A stretch of 64,000 nt of DNA from the NCBI GenBank assembly GCA_036346205.1, contig JARFJB010000400.1, positions 7,241,501 through 7,305,500 of the forward strand. The letters are read 5' to 3'. The position numbers and the translations under genes are program-made. Source of the stretch: Vesta saturnalis (lineage: Eukaryota; Arthropoda; Insecta; Coleoptera; Lampyridae). Numbering within the stretch: position 1 is the stretch's first letter; each line of letters begins with the position of its first letter. Of this stretch, positions 9,505 through 20,284 are shown one piece after another. The notes beneath the pieces are model-generated. The model worked only from the letters and a program-made list of their open reading frames with translations, did no database searches and was not told the origin of the DNA.

Positions 9505-11735
9505 CTTATACCCTACACAGAACAACCTAACAATATTTTTTCCAGGCATAACTTTTTGACACTGGTACAATGTTACACGAGAAAGTGCTATTTCTTTATT
9601 ATAGCACCAATTGAATATATAGCGAGCTAAAACTCGAACACATGATTTTGTCAATTTTTATCAAATGAATCACCCTGTATTTTATTTTAAAAATTGAAAA
9701 TACACTTTATGTTCATTTAGTTTTTTTAAACACTCCCTATAGCTAAACCGTTAATTTCTGAGATATTTTCAATTTAATATCAGAATTTTTTTTTAATTTC
9801 TATGATAACAATTTCACCGTGAACAAATAAAAGTGTGACAAATTATTATAAAAAATTCAAAAAACATCGGTTATTGAGACAAAATTCTTATCAAATGAAT
9901 TAATTTCATAAAAATGTTCAAAATGTCCACCGGCTGACATTTCTTAACATTTCTACATTAATACTCTGGAATGGTTCTCATATTCTATTCTTCATATCAT
10001 CTTGTGTGGTTGGAGGTATTTGATACAAACGGTTTTTCACATAACCCGACTTGAAGAAGTTTTTTTTACTTAACTCTGGTGAACGAGCTGACCATGCAAT
10101 GGGTCCCCTCTTTCCCACCGATCTTCCAGGAAAATGGATGTTAAGATGATTATTAATTAATCTAGTGTGACGTTCCGGAGCTCTGTCGTGTAACAACCAC
10201 ATTCTTTGACGAATGTTAAGAGGAACGTTTGCAACCGTAATGGTAAATGATTTTCTAAAAAGTCCAAATTAACCTGACCATTCACTGTTCCATCGAAAAA
10301 ATGTAGTCCAATTACGTGATCTCCAACTATACCACCCCAAAGATTCAAATACCACCTAGTTTGACTATGAGTTGCTATAAGATGGGGATTACTTGTCGAA
10401 TAATAATGGAAATTTTGTCTATTTACAGTTCCATTTTTATGAATCGTGTCTACGTCTCCAAAGAGGACAAAATCAAAGAAATCCGCCTGATTGTGGATTT
10501 ATTGTTGAGCCCATTCACAACAAGCAACCCTTCTGGGATAGTCATCTTCGAGTAACTCTGATGCAACTGGATATGGTATGGATGCATCTTATTTTTATGC
10601 AGTATTCTTCGGACGGACCTGTCACTAATATCGTGCTGACGCGAGATTGCACGTGTACTAACATGTGGATTATGCGTAACTTCAAGCATCACGTTAAATT
10701 AATTTTCCTCGTTAAAGTACAGGTTTTGTCCTATCCTTTTTCGGTCTACTAACCTTTCCAACGTTATTTTCTCGGGTTGTCTTCGTGCGGAATATCTCTC
10801 TTTGTAAATTCTTTGTGCTAATAAACAATTTTTCATACAATCTCCCAGTACCCATATTATGTCTGTTAATTCCTCAACATAAAAGTTAATCGCAAACAGT
10901 ATTTAAGTGTTTACAAATTAATAAATACTACACAAACTCAATGAAGTTTGTTAAATGACAAGCTACTAATTATTACTGAATAATATTTATCGTCATTTGT
11001 TCACGGCTAACTTGTTATAATAGAAATTGTAAAAAACATCTCTTTCTGTTATTAAACTGAGAATATAATTCACATGTCACATGGTACATTTTTTGATTAC
11101 TTTCATTGGTTAAAACACAAATACCAAAATCGCTGAATACTTCCGTGATACTTTTATCACCGCATGTTGACTGTCACATGATTTTAGTGAATAATAGTTT
11201 ACTGTCAAAGCGACAGAAAGATTCAAAGAAATAAATAATTGTATTGATTATCTTGCAACTGTAATATTTACTATCAAAGTGACAGATCGTTTAAAATTGT
11301 AAACTTTAAAAAATATATTTTGTATTAACGTTCATTATATTCCCTTACCAAATATAACACGTGTATGATTAATAATCGATTATACCACTCGTTAAAACCT
11401 TTAGAATCGGTTTTAACTCGATCTATCATCAATAATAATCATAACACTAGTTATATTATCCCCGAAAATATCTCATAAAGTAACGATTTTAGCTATGGGA
11501 GTGCTTAATGAAAATGAAAGAACCTAGTGTATTTTCACTTTTTAAAATAAAATACAGGGTGTTTCATTCGAAAAAATTGACAAAATCATGTGTTCGAGTT
11601 TTGGCTCGCTCTATATTCAATTGGTGCAATAATAAAGAAATAGCACTTTCTCGTAACACTATACCAATGTCAAAAAGTTATATCTGGAAAAAATTATTGT
11701 TAGGTTGTTCTGTCTAGGGTATACAGGACGTTGAA
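9505..11735 (-). mobile_element. Long-TIR Tc1/mariner-type element C
   Basis: About 210 bp at 9505-9715 are repeated in inverse orientation at 11515-11735 (shared: TTGACAAAATCATGTGTTCG, TTTAGCTCGC/TTGGCTCGC, AAGAAATAGCACTTTCTCG, GGTTGTTCTGT). Between them lies a minus-strand DUF4817 transposase pseudogene. CACCCTGTA motifs in both arms match the subterminal motif of related elements here. The outermost ends and target duplication cannot be fixed. Confidence 0.7.
9965..10885 (-). pseudogene. DUF4817 transposase pseudogene (element C)
   Basis: In order on the minus strand: HTH region VEELTDIIWVLGDCMKN and AQRIYKERYSARRQPEK near 10860-10770; linker VSTRAISRQHDISDRSVRRI near 10650; FHKNGTVNRQNF and SNPHLIATHSQTRWYLNLWG near 10440-10330; then RMWLLHDRAPERHTRLINNH near 10190 (usual catalytic QQDGAPPH is altered); and GPIAWSARSPELS near 10090 with KNRLYQIPPTTQDDMKNRI at the end. 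The usual DLTPLDFFLWG motif is degraded. Several frameshifts break the gene. It is one of at least eight family members in this window. Confidence 0.8.
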
Positions 11736-11851
11736 ATGAGAATGATTTTCGTGTACAATTGACCATAACTTTTGAAATACACTGTATAACGTATTGAAAC
11801 CCTATATTGGAAGTATGGGGGAGATGAGCTTAATCTAAATTTGAAATAATA

Positions 11852-12230
11852 TATAGGGTGTCCCATTTAAAAAAAAGTGTGTTTGGTTCACCCTAGTAAT
11901 ATGTAACACCCTGTAAATATGAAAATAATTTTATAATGTGAAGTTGCCTATAATTTTTGTAAATAACTTTTTTTAATATCTCCTTTAATAACGGATATAT
12001 CGTCCTTCGACGCACTAATGCCGCACCCTGTATATATACAGGGTCCGCCAATAGTGCGTGGACGAAGCTTTATGAGTGTATATAATATCGTTTTCAAAAT
12101 TATTTATTGCAGGATGGTGTGGGATCTTTCGGGTTACAATTAGAAAATATTTTCGCAAAAAGTACTACTCGTATACAGGGGGTATTACAACACAAAGTTA
12201 TATTTTTTTAAATGGAACATACCGTATATT
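11852..12230. repeat. Short inverted-repeat element, MITE-like
   Basis: The left end TATAGGGTGTCCCATTTAAA and the right end TTTAAATGGAACATACCGTA are imperfect inverted repeats about 380 bp apart. Internal CACCCTGTATATATACAGGG (about 12025) is a perfect 20-bp palindrome. It could be a MITE of the long-TIR family, or the left terminus of the element whose transposase starts at 13039. Confidence 0.45.
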
Positions 12231-12477
12231 ATTATAAATTTGGATTCCCTGGTTAATTTTAAGGGCACTTTATTCATTATATGAGGTATCTTAAACGCGC
12301 AATTTAGGCGCTGCATTCAATTTTTTGAAAATTTAGAGGTTGAAAAGAAAAATTGTAACAACCGTATTGAGAAATGTGTAACACTAAAATTTTAATGGTT
12401 GATTAGTCATGGACTGTGCTACATAAAATCGTAAAAATAGTAATATTATCTTTTTTAATTTTCGATATATCGTAATG

Positions 12478-12802
12478 CAAAGTTTAAGATTTTCAACCAT
12501 AGATAACTTGATTTTTTTAAATGGAAAGGTATACATTGTTTTACATTGTTAGATAGGAAATTTAATTACATTTTTTGATATAACATTGTTGGTATTTATG
12601 TTTTGCCGTTTTTGATAATCCAGCTTTTTGCTGAATTTGCAAAGTTTAAGAGTTTTAATCATAGATAACTTGATTTATTTAAATGGAAAGGTATACATTG
12701 TGTTACATTGATAGATAGGAAATTTAATTACCATTTTTTTATATAACATTGATGGTATTTATTTTTGACGTTTTTGATAATCCAGCTTTTTACTGAATTT
12801 GT
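12478..12802. repeat. Two-copy tandem repeat, 162-bp unit
   Basis: Unit 1 begins at 12478 and unit 2 at 12640, both with CAAAGTTTAAGA. Both contain CATAGATAACTTGATTT, AAATGGAAAGGTATACATTG and GATAATCCAGCTTTTT. They differ by scattered substitutions and small indels. Nothing is encoded. Confidence 0.85.
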
Positions 12803-13038
12803 CGATTTTCGTAGGTTTACATATGTATGTATAATTGTTTAAATCACATCAAGCTATGAAAACAAAAGAATATTAGAAACAAAATTCAGCAATAGTATCT
12901 GTTTTGTCATTTCGCGTGTACGTTCAAACGTAACTGAGTTAATTACTTTATTGCAGTGTGAATGTTTGACGCTTAACTTTAGGAACATCATATACGTAAT
13001 ACGTTTATTTAAGAATTATAATGAGTAATTTTTGCAAA

Positions 13039-13928
13039 ATGAATTAGTTGACATGATATTTGTACTTGAAGAATCAAACAAAATTGTTTATTGGCCCGTC
13101 GAATCTACGGGCAGCGTTATCCTGATCGAAGACAACCAAGAGAAGAATCGTTTCGCAATCTTTTAGAAAGATTTGAAAGTAGCTACAGTTGAAAACCCCA
13201 CGTTAGTATTCCGAAATTAAGCGACAATTTAGAAATCAGTCAAACTTCCGTGAGACGAATGTTAAAGAAAATAAATTTCACCCTATCATGTACAATTACA
13301 TCAAGAGCTGAAAGAACAAGATTTTCAAAATCGAATTAATTTTTGCCAGTGGGTTCAACAACAGTTAAATGCGAACGAAAATTTTATATCGGGGATATTA
13401 TTTACCGACGAATGTACATTTCATCGAAATGGATTTGTGAACAGACTTAATTTTCATTTTATTCAAATGAAAATCCACACCAATTTCGGTTAGTCTCTCA
13501 AAATAAATGGTCAGTGAATGTTTGGGCAGGTATATTCGTCGGAACTATTGTTGGTCCTTTTTTTCAATGGCACACTCACTGGGGTAGAATATCATAATTT
13601 TCTAGAAAACGAATTATATCATTTATTGGAGAATGTACCTTTGGCTCAAAGAAGAGGTATGTTTTTCCAACAAGACGGGGTCCCTCCTCATCATGCCAGA
13701 ATTGTAACCCAGTGGTTAAATTCGACGTTTCACGAAAATTGGATAGGAAGACAAGGACCGATACCTTGGCCAGCTAGATCTCCGATATAACTCCATTGGA
13801 TTTTTTTCTTTGGGACTTTGTGAAGAATAAAGTATATGAGGAAGAACCAACAACTGCTGAGAATATGAAATTGCGAATTAGAAATGTTTTTGCTACAATT
13901 ACTCCTAATATGCTTAGTTTTGGATATA
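13039..13928 (+). pseudogene. DUF4817 transposase pseudogene (element A)
   Basis: Plus strand: NELVDMIFVLEESN at the start; YGQRYPDRRQPREESFRNLL (HTH) near 13100; VSIPKLSDNLEISQTSVRRM; LFTDECTFHRNGFVN (first catalytic Asp) near 13405; WSVNVWAG; FFNGTLTGVEYHNFLENELY; GMFFQQDGVPPHHARIV (second Asp) near 13660; WIGRQGPIPWPARSPI; DFFLWDFVKNKVYEEEP (third Asp). From intact family motifs the spacing between second and third Asp is about 41 residues, which suggests the DD41D group of Tc1/mariner. It has frameshifts early and at the SPDLTPLD motif. The C-terminus is cut at 13928 by insertion of element B. Confidence 0.88.
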
Positions 13929-16081
13929 CAGGGTTTCAAAGTTTTAATTTTTTTTCAGTTCTTTTATCTTCAAAACTATTTAAAATAATAAATCCAAATT
14001 TAGTACACATATTACACTCCTTAAACTCAATATTAAGAGTAGTTTAACGTTTATCAATATCTACAGGATAGATTTTCTGGGGTGGTACATCCTTTATCCC
14101 CCCCGAATTTTTTCATGCGACACCTCTAATTCATAAAAACTTTAGAATTGCCCATTTGATTTAGGAACTTTTTTGTCTTCTGCTTTTTTTTTCTCAAAAT
14201 GCATAGTTCTTGAGATAAATTAGCTGTAATCCGTGAACAGCTTCCAAATGGTAAGTAAAGAACGTCTAATGCTCCCGCAAAAAAAATAGTGTGCCATGAA
14301 AAGAACAAAAAAAAAGAATAAAATTATGTCAAATCTCACGTTTTATTTTAAATACGACTTGTGCATAAGAAATAATGTAATTTATTTACATATTTTATTG
14401 TGTTAATTTTTATTGCAAAAGTGATCTTTTAAAATGCCATTCTTGTTTTCTAATTAAGAAATAGCGGATATCCATTTTATTTATGGCTTTGTAAATGGAA
14501 GTTCAGCAGCAGCAGCCCTTGAATATAGGCGAAGATTTCCTTTTAGAAGAGCTCCGCATCCTTCAGTATTTGTAAGAGTTCACCATCAAATTATAAGTTA
14601 GGGGTTAAATAATGTGCATGGTCGTCAAAATAATAATCATAGGCAACAAAGAAATATTGCACGACGAATTTTGCGTGAATTCGACAGAGATCCCACAACT
14701 AGCATTAGAAGAGTATCCGTAGCTTTAGGTGGAGTCTCAAATTCTACTATTCACCGAACATTAAGACGGGATCACCGATATCCTTACCATCTACAACCTG
14801 TTCAAGGACTACAACCAGGGGATGCAGAAGTAGAGTTGCGTATTGTTGATGGATTCTGGCTGAAAATAATAACAATCCAGGTTTTTTAAATAATGTTTTA
14901 TGGACCGATGAATCCTGCTTCACTCGCCATGATGTGGTAAATTTTCACAACCAGCACGTTTGGGCACATGAAAATCCACATGTAGTTCGTCCGAAACATT
15001 TCCAACAAGAATTTAGTGTGAACGTCTGGATTAACATTAACAATAATCACCTTTTTGGGCCCTACTTTTTACCACCTCGGATGGATGCTGCGGCTTTCTT
15101 GGAATTCTTAGAGAATGAACATGGGAATAAGTGGGAAAATATTCCCTTAAATTTACGAAGAGCGGCTTGGTTCCAGCTTGATGGTTGTCCATCTCATTAT
15201 AGCAGAATCGTTAGAAAGCTCTCTGGCCGCCAAGGTCCCTTAGATTTTTTTGTGTGGGGGTTTTTTAAAAGAAAGGGTGTATGCAACTCCTGTGACAACA
15301 AGAGATGAACTCATTAATAGGATTAGGGATGCGTGTAATGAAATAAGACAATTTTTAGTTAATATTCCACGTCCAATTATTCGTCGGTGAGAATTATGTA
15401 TTCAACAAAATGGTTCACATTTAGAACAGTTTCTTTAAATTCATTTATTATTACGATAGCGTTTTTGTTTTGTTGTTATAGGTTAAGTTTATTTGTTTAA
15501 TTTATTTATTTCGTTCGTTTCGTTCCTGTTAAAATCTTACATAGAAATTCTTTCCAATTTTTCTAATAAATACGTATTTTTTAATATTTATTTTGTTGTT
15601 TTACTTTTATTTTCCTTTATTTAATTCAACTGAAAAGTTAGGAAAAAATCAGTGGAGTTTTTATTAAGAGAAAAAAACGTGATAATTGATATAATTTGAT
15701 TCTTTTTTTTATTGTTCTTTTCATGGCACACTATTTTTCGGGAGTATCAGACGTTCTTTACTTACTATTTAGAAGCTGTTCATGGATTACAGCTAATTTA
15801 TCTCAAAAACTATGCATTTTTCGAAAAAAAAGCAGAAGACAAAAAAGTTCCTAAATCAAATGGACAATCTAAATTTTTGGTTAAGAGTTAGAGTCGTCGC
15901 ATGAATAAGTTCGGGGGATAAAGGGCGAATGTACTACCCTGTAGATACTGGTAAACGTTAAACTACTCTTAATATTTAGTTTAAGAAGTGTAATATGTGT
16001 ACTAAATTTGAATTTATTATTTGAAATAGTTTTGAAGATAAATTAAAAGAATTGAAATAAAATTAAAACTTTGAAACCCTG
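13929..16081 (+). mobile_element. Long-TIR element B, nested in element A
   Basis: The element begins CAGGGTTTCAAAGTTTTAAT and ends in its complement CTTTGAAACCCTG, with TA duplications at 13927-13928 and 16082-16083. Total is 2153 bp. The arms are about 400 bp (13929-14330 and 15690-16081), with shared blocks such as AATTAGCTGTAATCC and GTGCCATGAAAAGAAC. A plus-strand transposase pseudogene occupies the centre. Insertion at a TA near the 3' end of element A's gene is visible directly. Confidence 0.88.
14434..15438 (+). pseudogene. DUF4817 transposase pseudogene (element B)
   Basis: From ATG 14434: EIADIHFIYGFVNGSSAAA, then YRRRFPFRRAPHPSVFVRV (HTH). Frame 14614-14889 carries ARRILREFDRDPTTSIRRVS and NSTIHRTLRRDHRYPYHLQP. 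Catalytic block VLWTDESCFTRHDVVNFHNQ is near 14900, HVWAHENPHVVRPKHFQQEF follows, and RRAAWFQLDGCPSHYSRIVR (second Asp) is near 15165. A deletion joins RIVRK to SGRQGP and then LDFFVWGFF. The end reads ELCIQQNGSHLEQFL with a stop at 15436-15438. There are at least two early stops, one frameshift and small deletions. Confidence 0.88.
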
Positions 16082-16083
16082 TA

Positions 16084-16190
16084 TCTCCAAAACTTAGCGT
16101 TTGGCAACCTATGTTTATATGAACTTTTTGCCTTAATTTTGAAAGCTCTATCGACTATTAAAGTCCCGCTACAAAAAACTGAACACCCTA
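16084..16190. repeat. Diverged TIR of the 8027-8934 family
   Basis: The reverse complement starts TATAGGGTGTTCAGTTTTTT and contains AAAGTTCATATAAAC and CCAAACGCT. It aligns along about 105 bp with the TIR of the 8027-8934 element (GGGGTGTCCAGAAACTC, AAAGTTCATATGAAC, GGAAACGCT). It directly follows element B and is probably the right end of element A. Confidence 0.6.
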
Positions 16191-16206
16191 TATATATATT
16201 ATATAT

Positions 16207-16265
<59 letters not shown>
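16187..16265. repeat. (TA)n microsatellite
   Basis: Almost pure TA dinucleotides over about 80 bp. A minus-strand open frame through it (ILE-TYR repeats) is an artefact. Confidence 0.97.
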
Positions 16266-16268
<3 letters not shown>

Positions 16269-16581
16269 ACATAGGTACCTTTATTTAAAGTCTTCATAGT
16301 TCAATTAAATTAATTAGTTAAATACGATAATGGTAATAATAAAGCAATTCATTGAAACACCATAAACACAAGTGAGGTTTGAATAACAAATGTTTCATTA
16401 GAGAACCACCTTACGAACGTGCCTACGGTGTGCATTTGTTGTCAATTCTTTCTTATACTCTACGATAAAATGGTATTATTTTTCAAATTGTTTGTAAACC
16501 AAAACGCGGGTTTTGGTCACTTAGTTGAAATCGTCCAGTGTGCGACGGTGTGGATTGTCGCTTATTTCTTAGAATTCTAGA

Positions 16582-17279
16582 CAGTGGCGGATTAAGTTGC
16601 TTGGGGCCCTGGGCGGTAAAATCAAAATGGGTATTATATTTTATACCAATTTAAGGACCTATATAATGAAAAATAATAAAACGATTGTAATTTAAAGTAT
16701 TTTTATTTACGTTTACGTTTTGTGTTTCCTTATTCTTTATCAACCGAATGATTGCGCGGGTTCGGTCTATCAAACTCCATAAGACGTATAGGCTTTATTT
16801 TACGATGAAATATCAAAGGAAATTTTGCGTTGGACTAATGTTAGAATTATGGAATTTTCAATAGAAATTTGCAGATTGTTTTTAGAATTTGTATTACTAT
16901 ACTATACTTTTACACATTTGCAACAAATTTCCTAAAATTTCTGTTTTTCTTTAAAACGTGCTTATAACGAGCGGTCTCTCAGATCGCATGTCGATGAGTA
17001 CGCAGCAAATATAGAGTGTTGATTGGGACAGGTTAAATTATTATCTTATTCGCCAAATTCGGACCTAACTCTATAATCATAATGTAAACAAAGCGGTAAT
17101 GTATACAGAAACTTAATACACTATTTTAATTACGTGATAAACATATTTGTCTTATTTTATTTTCTGTATCTATTATTTTATGAAGAAAATATTTTTATAT
17201 ACGCCTCGGTCTCGGTGGGCCCCTGGGCTTGTGAGCCCTGGGCGTCCGCCCAGTCCGCCCACCGTTTAATCCGCCACTG
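16582..17279. mobile_element. Non-autonomous hAT element (MITE)
   Basis: The ends are CAGTGGCGGATTAA and TTAATCCGCCACTG (14-bp perfect inverted repeats). It is flanked by the identical 8-bp duplication ATTCTAGA at 16574-16581 and 17280-17287. Length is 698 bp. GGGCCCTGGGCGG near the left end is echoed by GGGCCCCTGGGCTTG and CCCTGGGCGTCCGCCC near the right end. No transposase is encoded, so mobilisation would need a hAT enzyme from elsewhere. Perfect TIRs and target duplication suggest recent insertion. Confidence 0.95.
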
Positions 17280-17289
17280 ATTCTAGATA

Positions 17290-18479
17290 TAAAGTACGCA
17301 TACAGTTTTTCCGAATAAAGGGTTTATAACGTAATACTTGAATTAACAGTTTTATTGTAGTACTGTAGGTTAATAATTGTACAAGATTTGAGATTTTTTT
17401 ACGTAAAGTTTATATTTATGATTATTGAACCTATGGTAAAAATTTTAAATTGCGTTTGAATTTAAATATTGCATTCAATAACATGCGTGTTATGTATAAT
17501 TTAACATGTGTAGTTCAATTAATTTGTAAAAAATAACAAAATATGTAGCATTCAGGATTCAGAAACAAACAGCTTTTAAAATTTGTTCAACATTTTTTTT
17601 AGAAACTTCATTTTCTGTATTGAAATAGCTACGCCATATATTATATAAACATAGAACTAGACGAAGGTTTAATAAGTTTTATTCAAAGTACAATCAATAC
17701 TATTCTAGCTGTTATTAAAGGATTATATTTCTCTCCTCAGGGGAACGAATAATGGCATTGCATTAATAAGCCAAATGTGAAATCAAACAAACAAAATAAT
17801 AAGTGAAGGAATTGGGTTAGCTGTGAAGTAATTGACGATTGGCAACAAAATTGTCATATTAGTTATTGCTTTGCAATAGTACCTAAGTTTATTAAAATAT
17901 GTAAGTATGAATTGGTACTTACGTTTGCTATATATAAATAGACTATCCATTTCGACTACTTTTTGTTTTTGCCACGTTTCTGTCAGACTTATTCGTCATT
18001 ATTTTTATAAATAGTTCTTCGTTAATGTATGTGCCCACTGCCACAGTAGTTAAAATTGTTTGCGTTGGTGCTGTATAATATAACAATAGATTTGTTTTGA
18101 ATCGACTGAATTATTAATACTTCCAAATTTCATTGCCTTAAATGATTTTTTAGCCAAACTGGCCGTGAATATAAAAGTGATGATCAAATTTAATGGATTA
18201 CACTTAACATTTTCTTTCAACTAATTGAACGATCGAATAAGTTCATTATGAAATAGACATTAAAGACGTACATAAAATTTTATGTTACGACGCTGTTAAG
18301 AATAGGATTATTTTTAAGTCTTAATAGCAATTTGGTGTGTTTATCTTGATAGTTTTAGTTTTCAACGGGAATACTTCGTTTTGATTAAATACTTTTTAAA
18401 TCCCTCTTGAATTTTTCAAGTCACGTTTATGAACGAATGTAAAATTCAGAGGAAATAATTGTGATTCACATATGAAACT
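17290..18479. other. Gene-free AT-rich stretch
   Basis: I see no coding region, RNA or clear repeat here. Confidence 0.5.
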
Positions 18480-18685
18480 TTCACGATCATCACACATAAT
18501 TAAAATGCTTATCTTTAGGTATTAAACGTGTATTTTTTATGTATCTTTTATATAAATTTAAACATTAAACGTTTCGATAACAGTTACAGTTATCGTCCTC
18601 AGTAAATAGTAATAGCTTTAATAATTAATTTAGGTGTCAAAATAAGTGTATGAAATACATAAACGTAAATATAAGCCTGTTATTA
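18480..18685 (-). repeat. Penelope-like element terminal repeat
   Basis: The block shares sequence and order with 44050-44256, 22560-22690 and 49430-49580: CACATAATTAAAAT, then TATAAATTTAAAC, then AAACGTTTCGATAACAGTTA and TATCGTCCTCAGTAAAT. The GAGGACGATAAC...GTTATCGAAACG part is hammerhead-like. It abuts a mariner at 18686. Assignment to a Penelope-like element rests on coding remnants next to sister copies. Confidence 0.6.
18569..18603 (-). other. Hammerhead-ribozyme-like motif
   Basis: Read on minus: CTGAGGA, C, GATAAC, loop TGTAACT, GTTATC, GAAAC. This matches the hammerhead core CUGANGA + stem II + GAAA, with one extra base before stem II. Such motifs are known in terminal regions of Penelope-like elements. 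Stems I and III and the cleavage site were not modelled. Confidence 0.4.
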
Positions 18686-19844
18686 TTAGGGTGGCCCATA
18701 AATAATGTCGTTTTTTTAGAGTTTCTTATTGAACCCTTCTGCTCCTATCTAGAAAACATTTTATATGTTAATGCTATGCAGTATTAAAAGCTAATCAAGC
18801 AGACGAATGTCCCCGTCTAATTTTCTTCTGATATTCTTTTGTTTCTAACTAGCAATAAACGTCAAAATGGCTGACGACAAATACGAAATTTTGATACTGT
18901 TGTGTCATTACTGGAAGCAAAACGTTTCTGCAACCCCCGCAGTTAAAAAAAAGTGGAAGGGGAAGAAATAGTGAACATTTGTACGGCGCAGCGCTGGTTT
19001 CGTAAATTTACCGGCGGAGGCACAAATCTCAAGAGGAAACAAGGTTCTGGTCGGCTCAACTCGTTAAGTAACACTGAACTTCTAAATGTTCCAAAGAAAC
19101 CGTAAGGCGTCATTTGCATCAACTTTGAAAAGCCAATAGACACTGTAGACTTAACGCCAGCAATGGCAGAAAGGCGAGTTCAGGTTTGTGATCAACTGCT
19201 TTCCAATCCTTGGGATGAACGTTCCTTTAAACGGATCGTTACTTGTGATGAAAACTGGATTTACTAATGCTTGCACAGAAAATCAGTGGATTACTGTTGA
19301 GCAACCTGCATTGCCGGTTCTCAAACGAGAAAGGTTCCAAAGGAAGGTATGCTTTGTGTATGGTGGAATTTTGAACGGGTTGAGTTGGTTCCTGATGGGC
19401 AGACGATTGATGCTAACCTTTACAGTCAACAGTGGATAGGATGCATGATGCTCTAAGTCGGCGTTACCCTGGATTGGTGGACAGAGGACGGGTAATTCTG
19501 CAACAAGACAACACTAGACCTCATACTGCAGCTGAAGCTCAACAAAAAATTAGGGAATTGAATTTGGAGCTTCTTCCTCATCCAGCCGGACCTTGCACCT
19601 TCCGATTATCACTTATTCCGATCGATGGCGCACTTCCTTCGTAGACAGCATTTTACAAGTGTTGAGGAAGTTGCATGCCGAGAATTCTTTAATTCCTAAG
19701 ATGCTACGTGGTACCGTCGTGCCATTGAAGATCTTGCAGAAAGATGGCGAGAGATATTACTTTACAATGGTTTGTACTTTAGTGAATAAAAGTTTTCATT
19801 TGTTACGTTATCATTAAATAAAGTTTTTTTATAGACCATCCTAA
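18686..19844 (+). mobile_element. Mariner element 1 (second type)
   Basis: The element runs from TTAGGGTGGCCCATAAATAA to GACCATCCTAA, with TA at 18684-18685 and 19845-19846. The inverted repeats are imperfect (TTAGGGTGGCCCATAAA against TTAGGATGGTCTATAAA). Length is 1159 bp with one plus-strand transposase pseudogene. It is a different mariner lineage from the 4105-5289 element, judged by ends and protein. Confidence 0.85.
18867..19789 (+). pseudogene. Mariner transposase pseudogene
   Basis: ATG at 18867 starts MADDKYEILILLCHYWKQN. RWFRKFTGGGTNLKRKQGSG (HTH 2) is near 18990. Then AERRVQVCDQLLSNPWDERF, VTCDENWIY (first catalytic Asp) near 19230, YPGLVDRGRVILQQDNTRPH (second Asp) near 19490, and PSDYHLFRSMAHFLRRQHF (third Asp) near 19605. 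It ends NGLYFSE with a stop at 19787-19789. Deletions, a stop after the CDENWIY block and frameshifts inactivate it. Confidence 0.9.
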
Positions 19845-19845
19845 T

Positions 19846-20277
19846 AAAATTGAAATTTTCTCTCATATTTTTGATGTACCATTCACGACATCTTATTCTT
19901 AGTGGAACATCGTTTGCCGATAAACCTTGTACTATCCTAGACTTGTATGGATGGTATTCAATGGCGTCCAGTACTCGATGGACGGATGACTTAGGAATAT
20001 TTGTTTCATTGCCAATTTTTCTAACGGATGCTGTGAGGTTATCGTTAGTGTATTGTAACACAAGATTATTTCTTTCCTCATTTTCAACAGCATATTTATA
20101 ATTTCTGGGTTTTACAAAACTTTCATAATTCAGCAAATTCAATAACCGATTCCTAAAAAAATGTCTTGCGTTAGGTTGATGTCGTTCAGGAAATTTATTT
20201 TCATAAATTTCAGGAGCCGCTGCAGCGTTTCTGTGGGCTTGGAAGTAGGTTTCTAACATGTCAATTTTGGAATGCAA
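19846..20277 (-). pseudogene. Transposase N-terminal fragment
   Basis: The minus-strand frame from ATG 20277 reads KIDMLETYFQAHRNAAAAPE, then YENKFPERHQPNARHFFRNR, VRKIGNETNIPKSSVHRVLD and YHPYKSRIVQGLSANDVPLR. This is the DUF4817-like HTH and linker pattern (A..IY...FPER.QP, S.VHRVL, YHPYK...VQ.L). Apart from that the frame is intact for about 144 codons. It is cut at the mariner end at 19845, so the catalytic domain is missing. The extra residues of the open frame beyond 19845 belong to the mariner. Confidence 0.75.
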
Positions 20278-20284
20278 ATTAAAA

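Noticed and set aside
10393..10752. 119-codon plus frame
   Set aside because: Antisense shadow of the element C transposase, whose motifs are on minus.
16063..16272. 69-codon minus frame with Tyr-Ile repeats
   Set aside because: Product of the (TA)n microsatellite.
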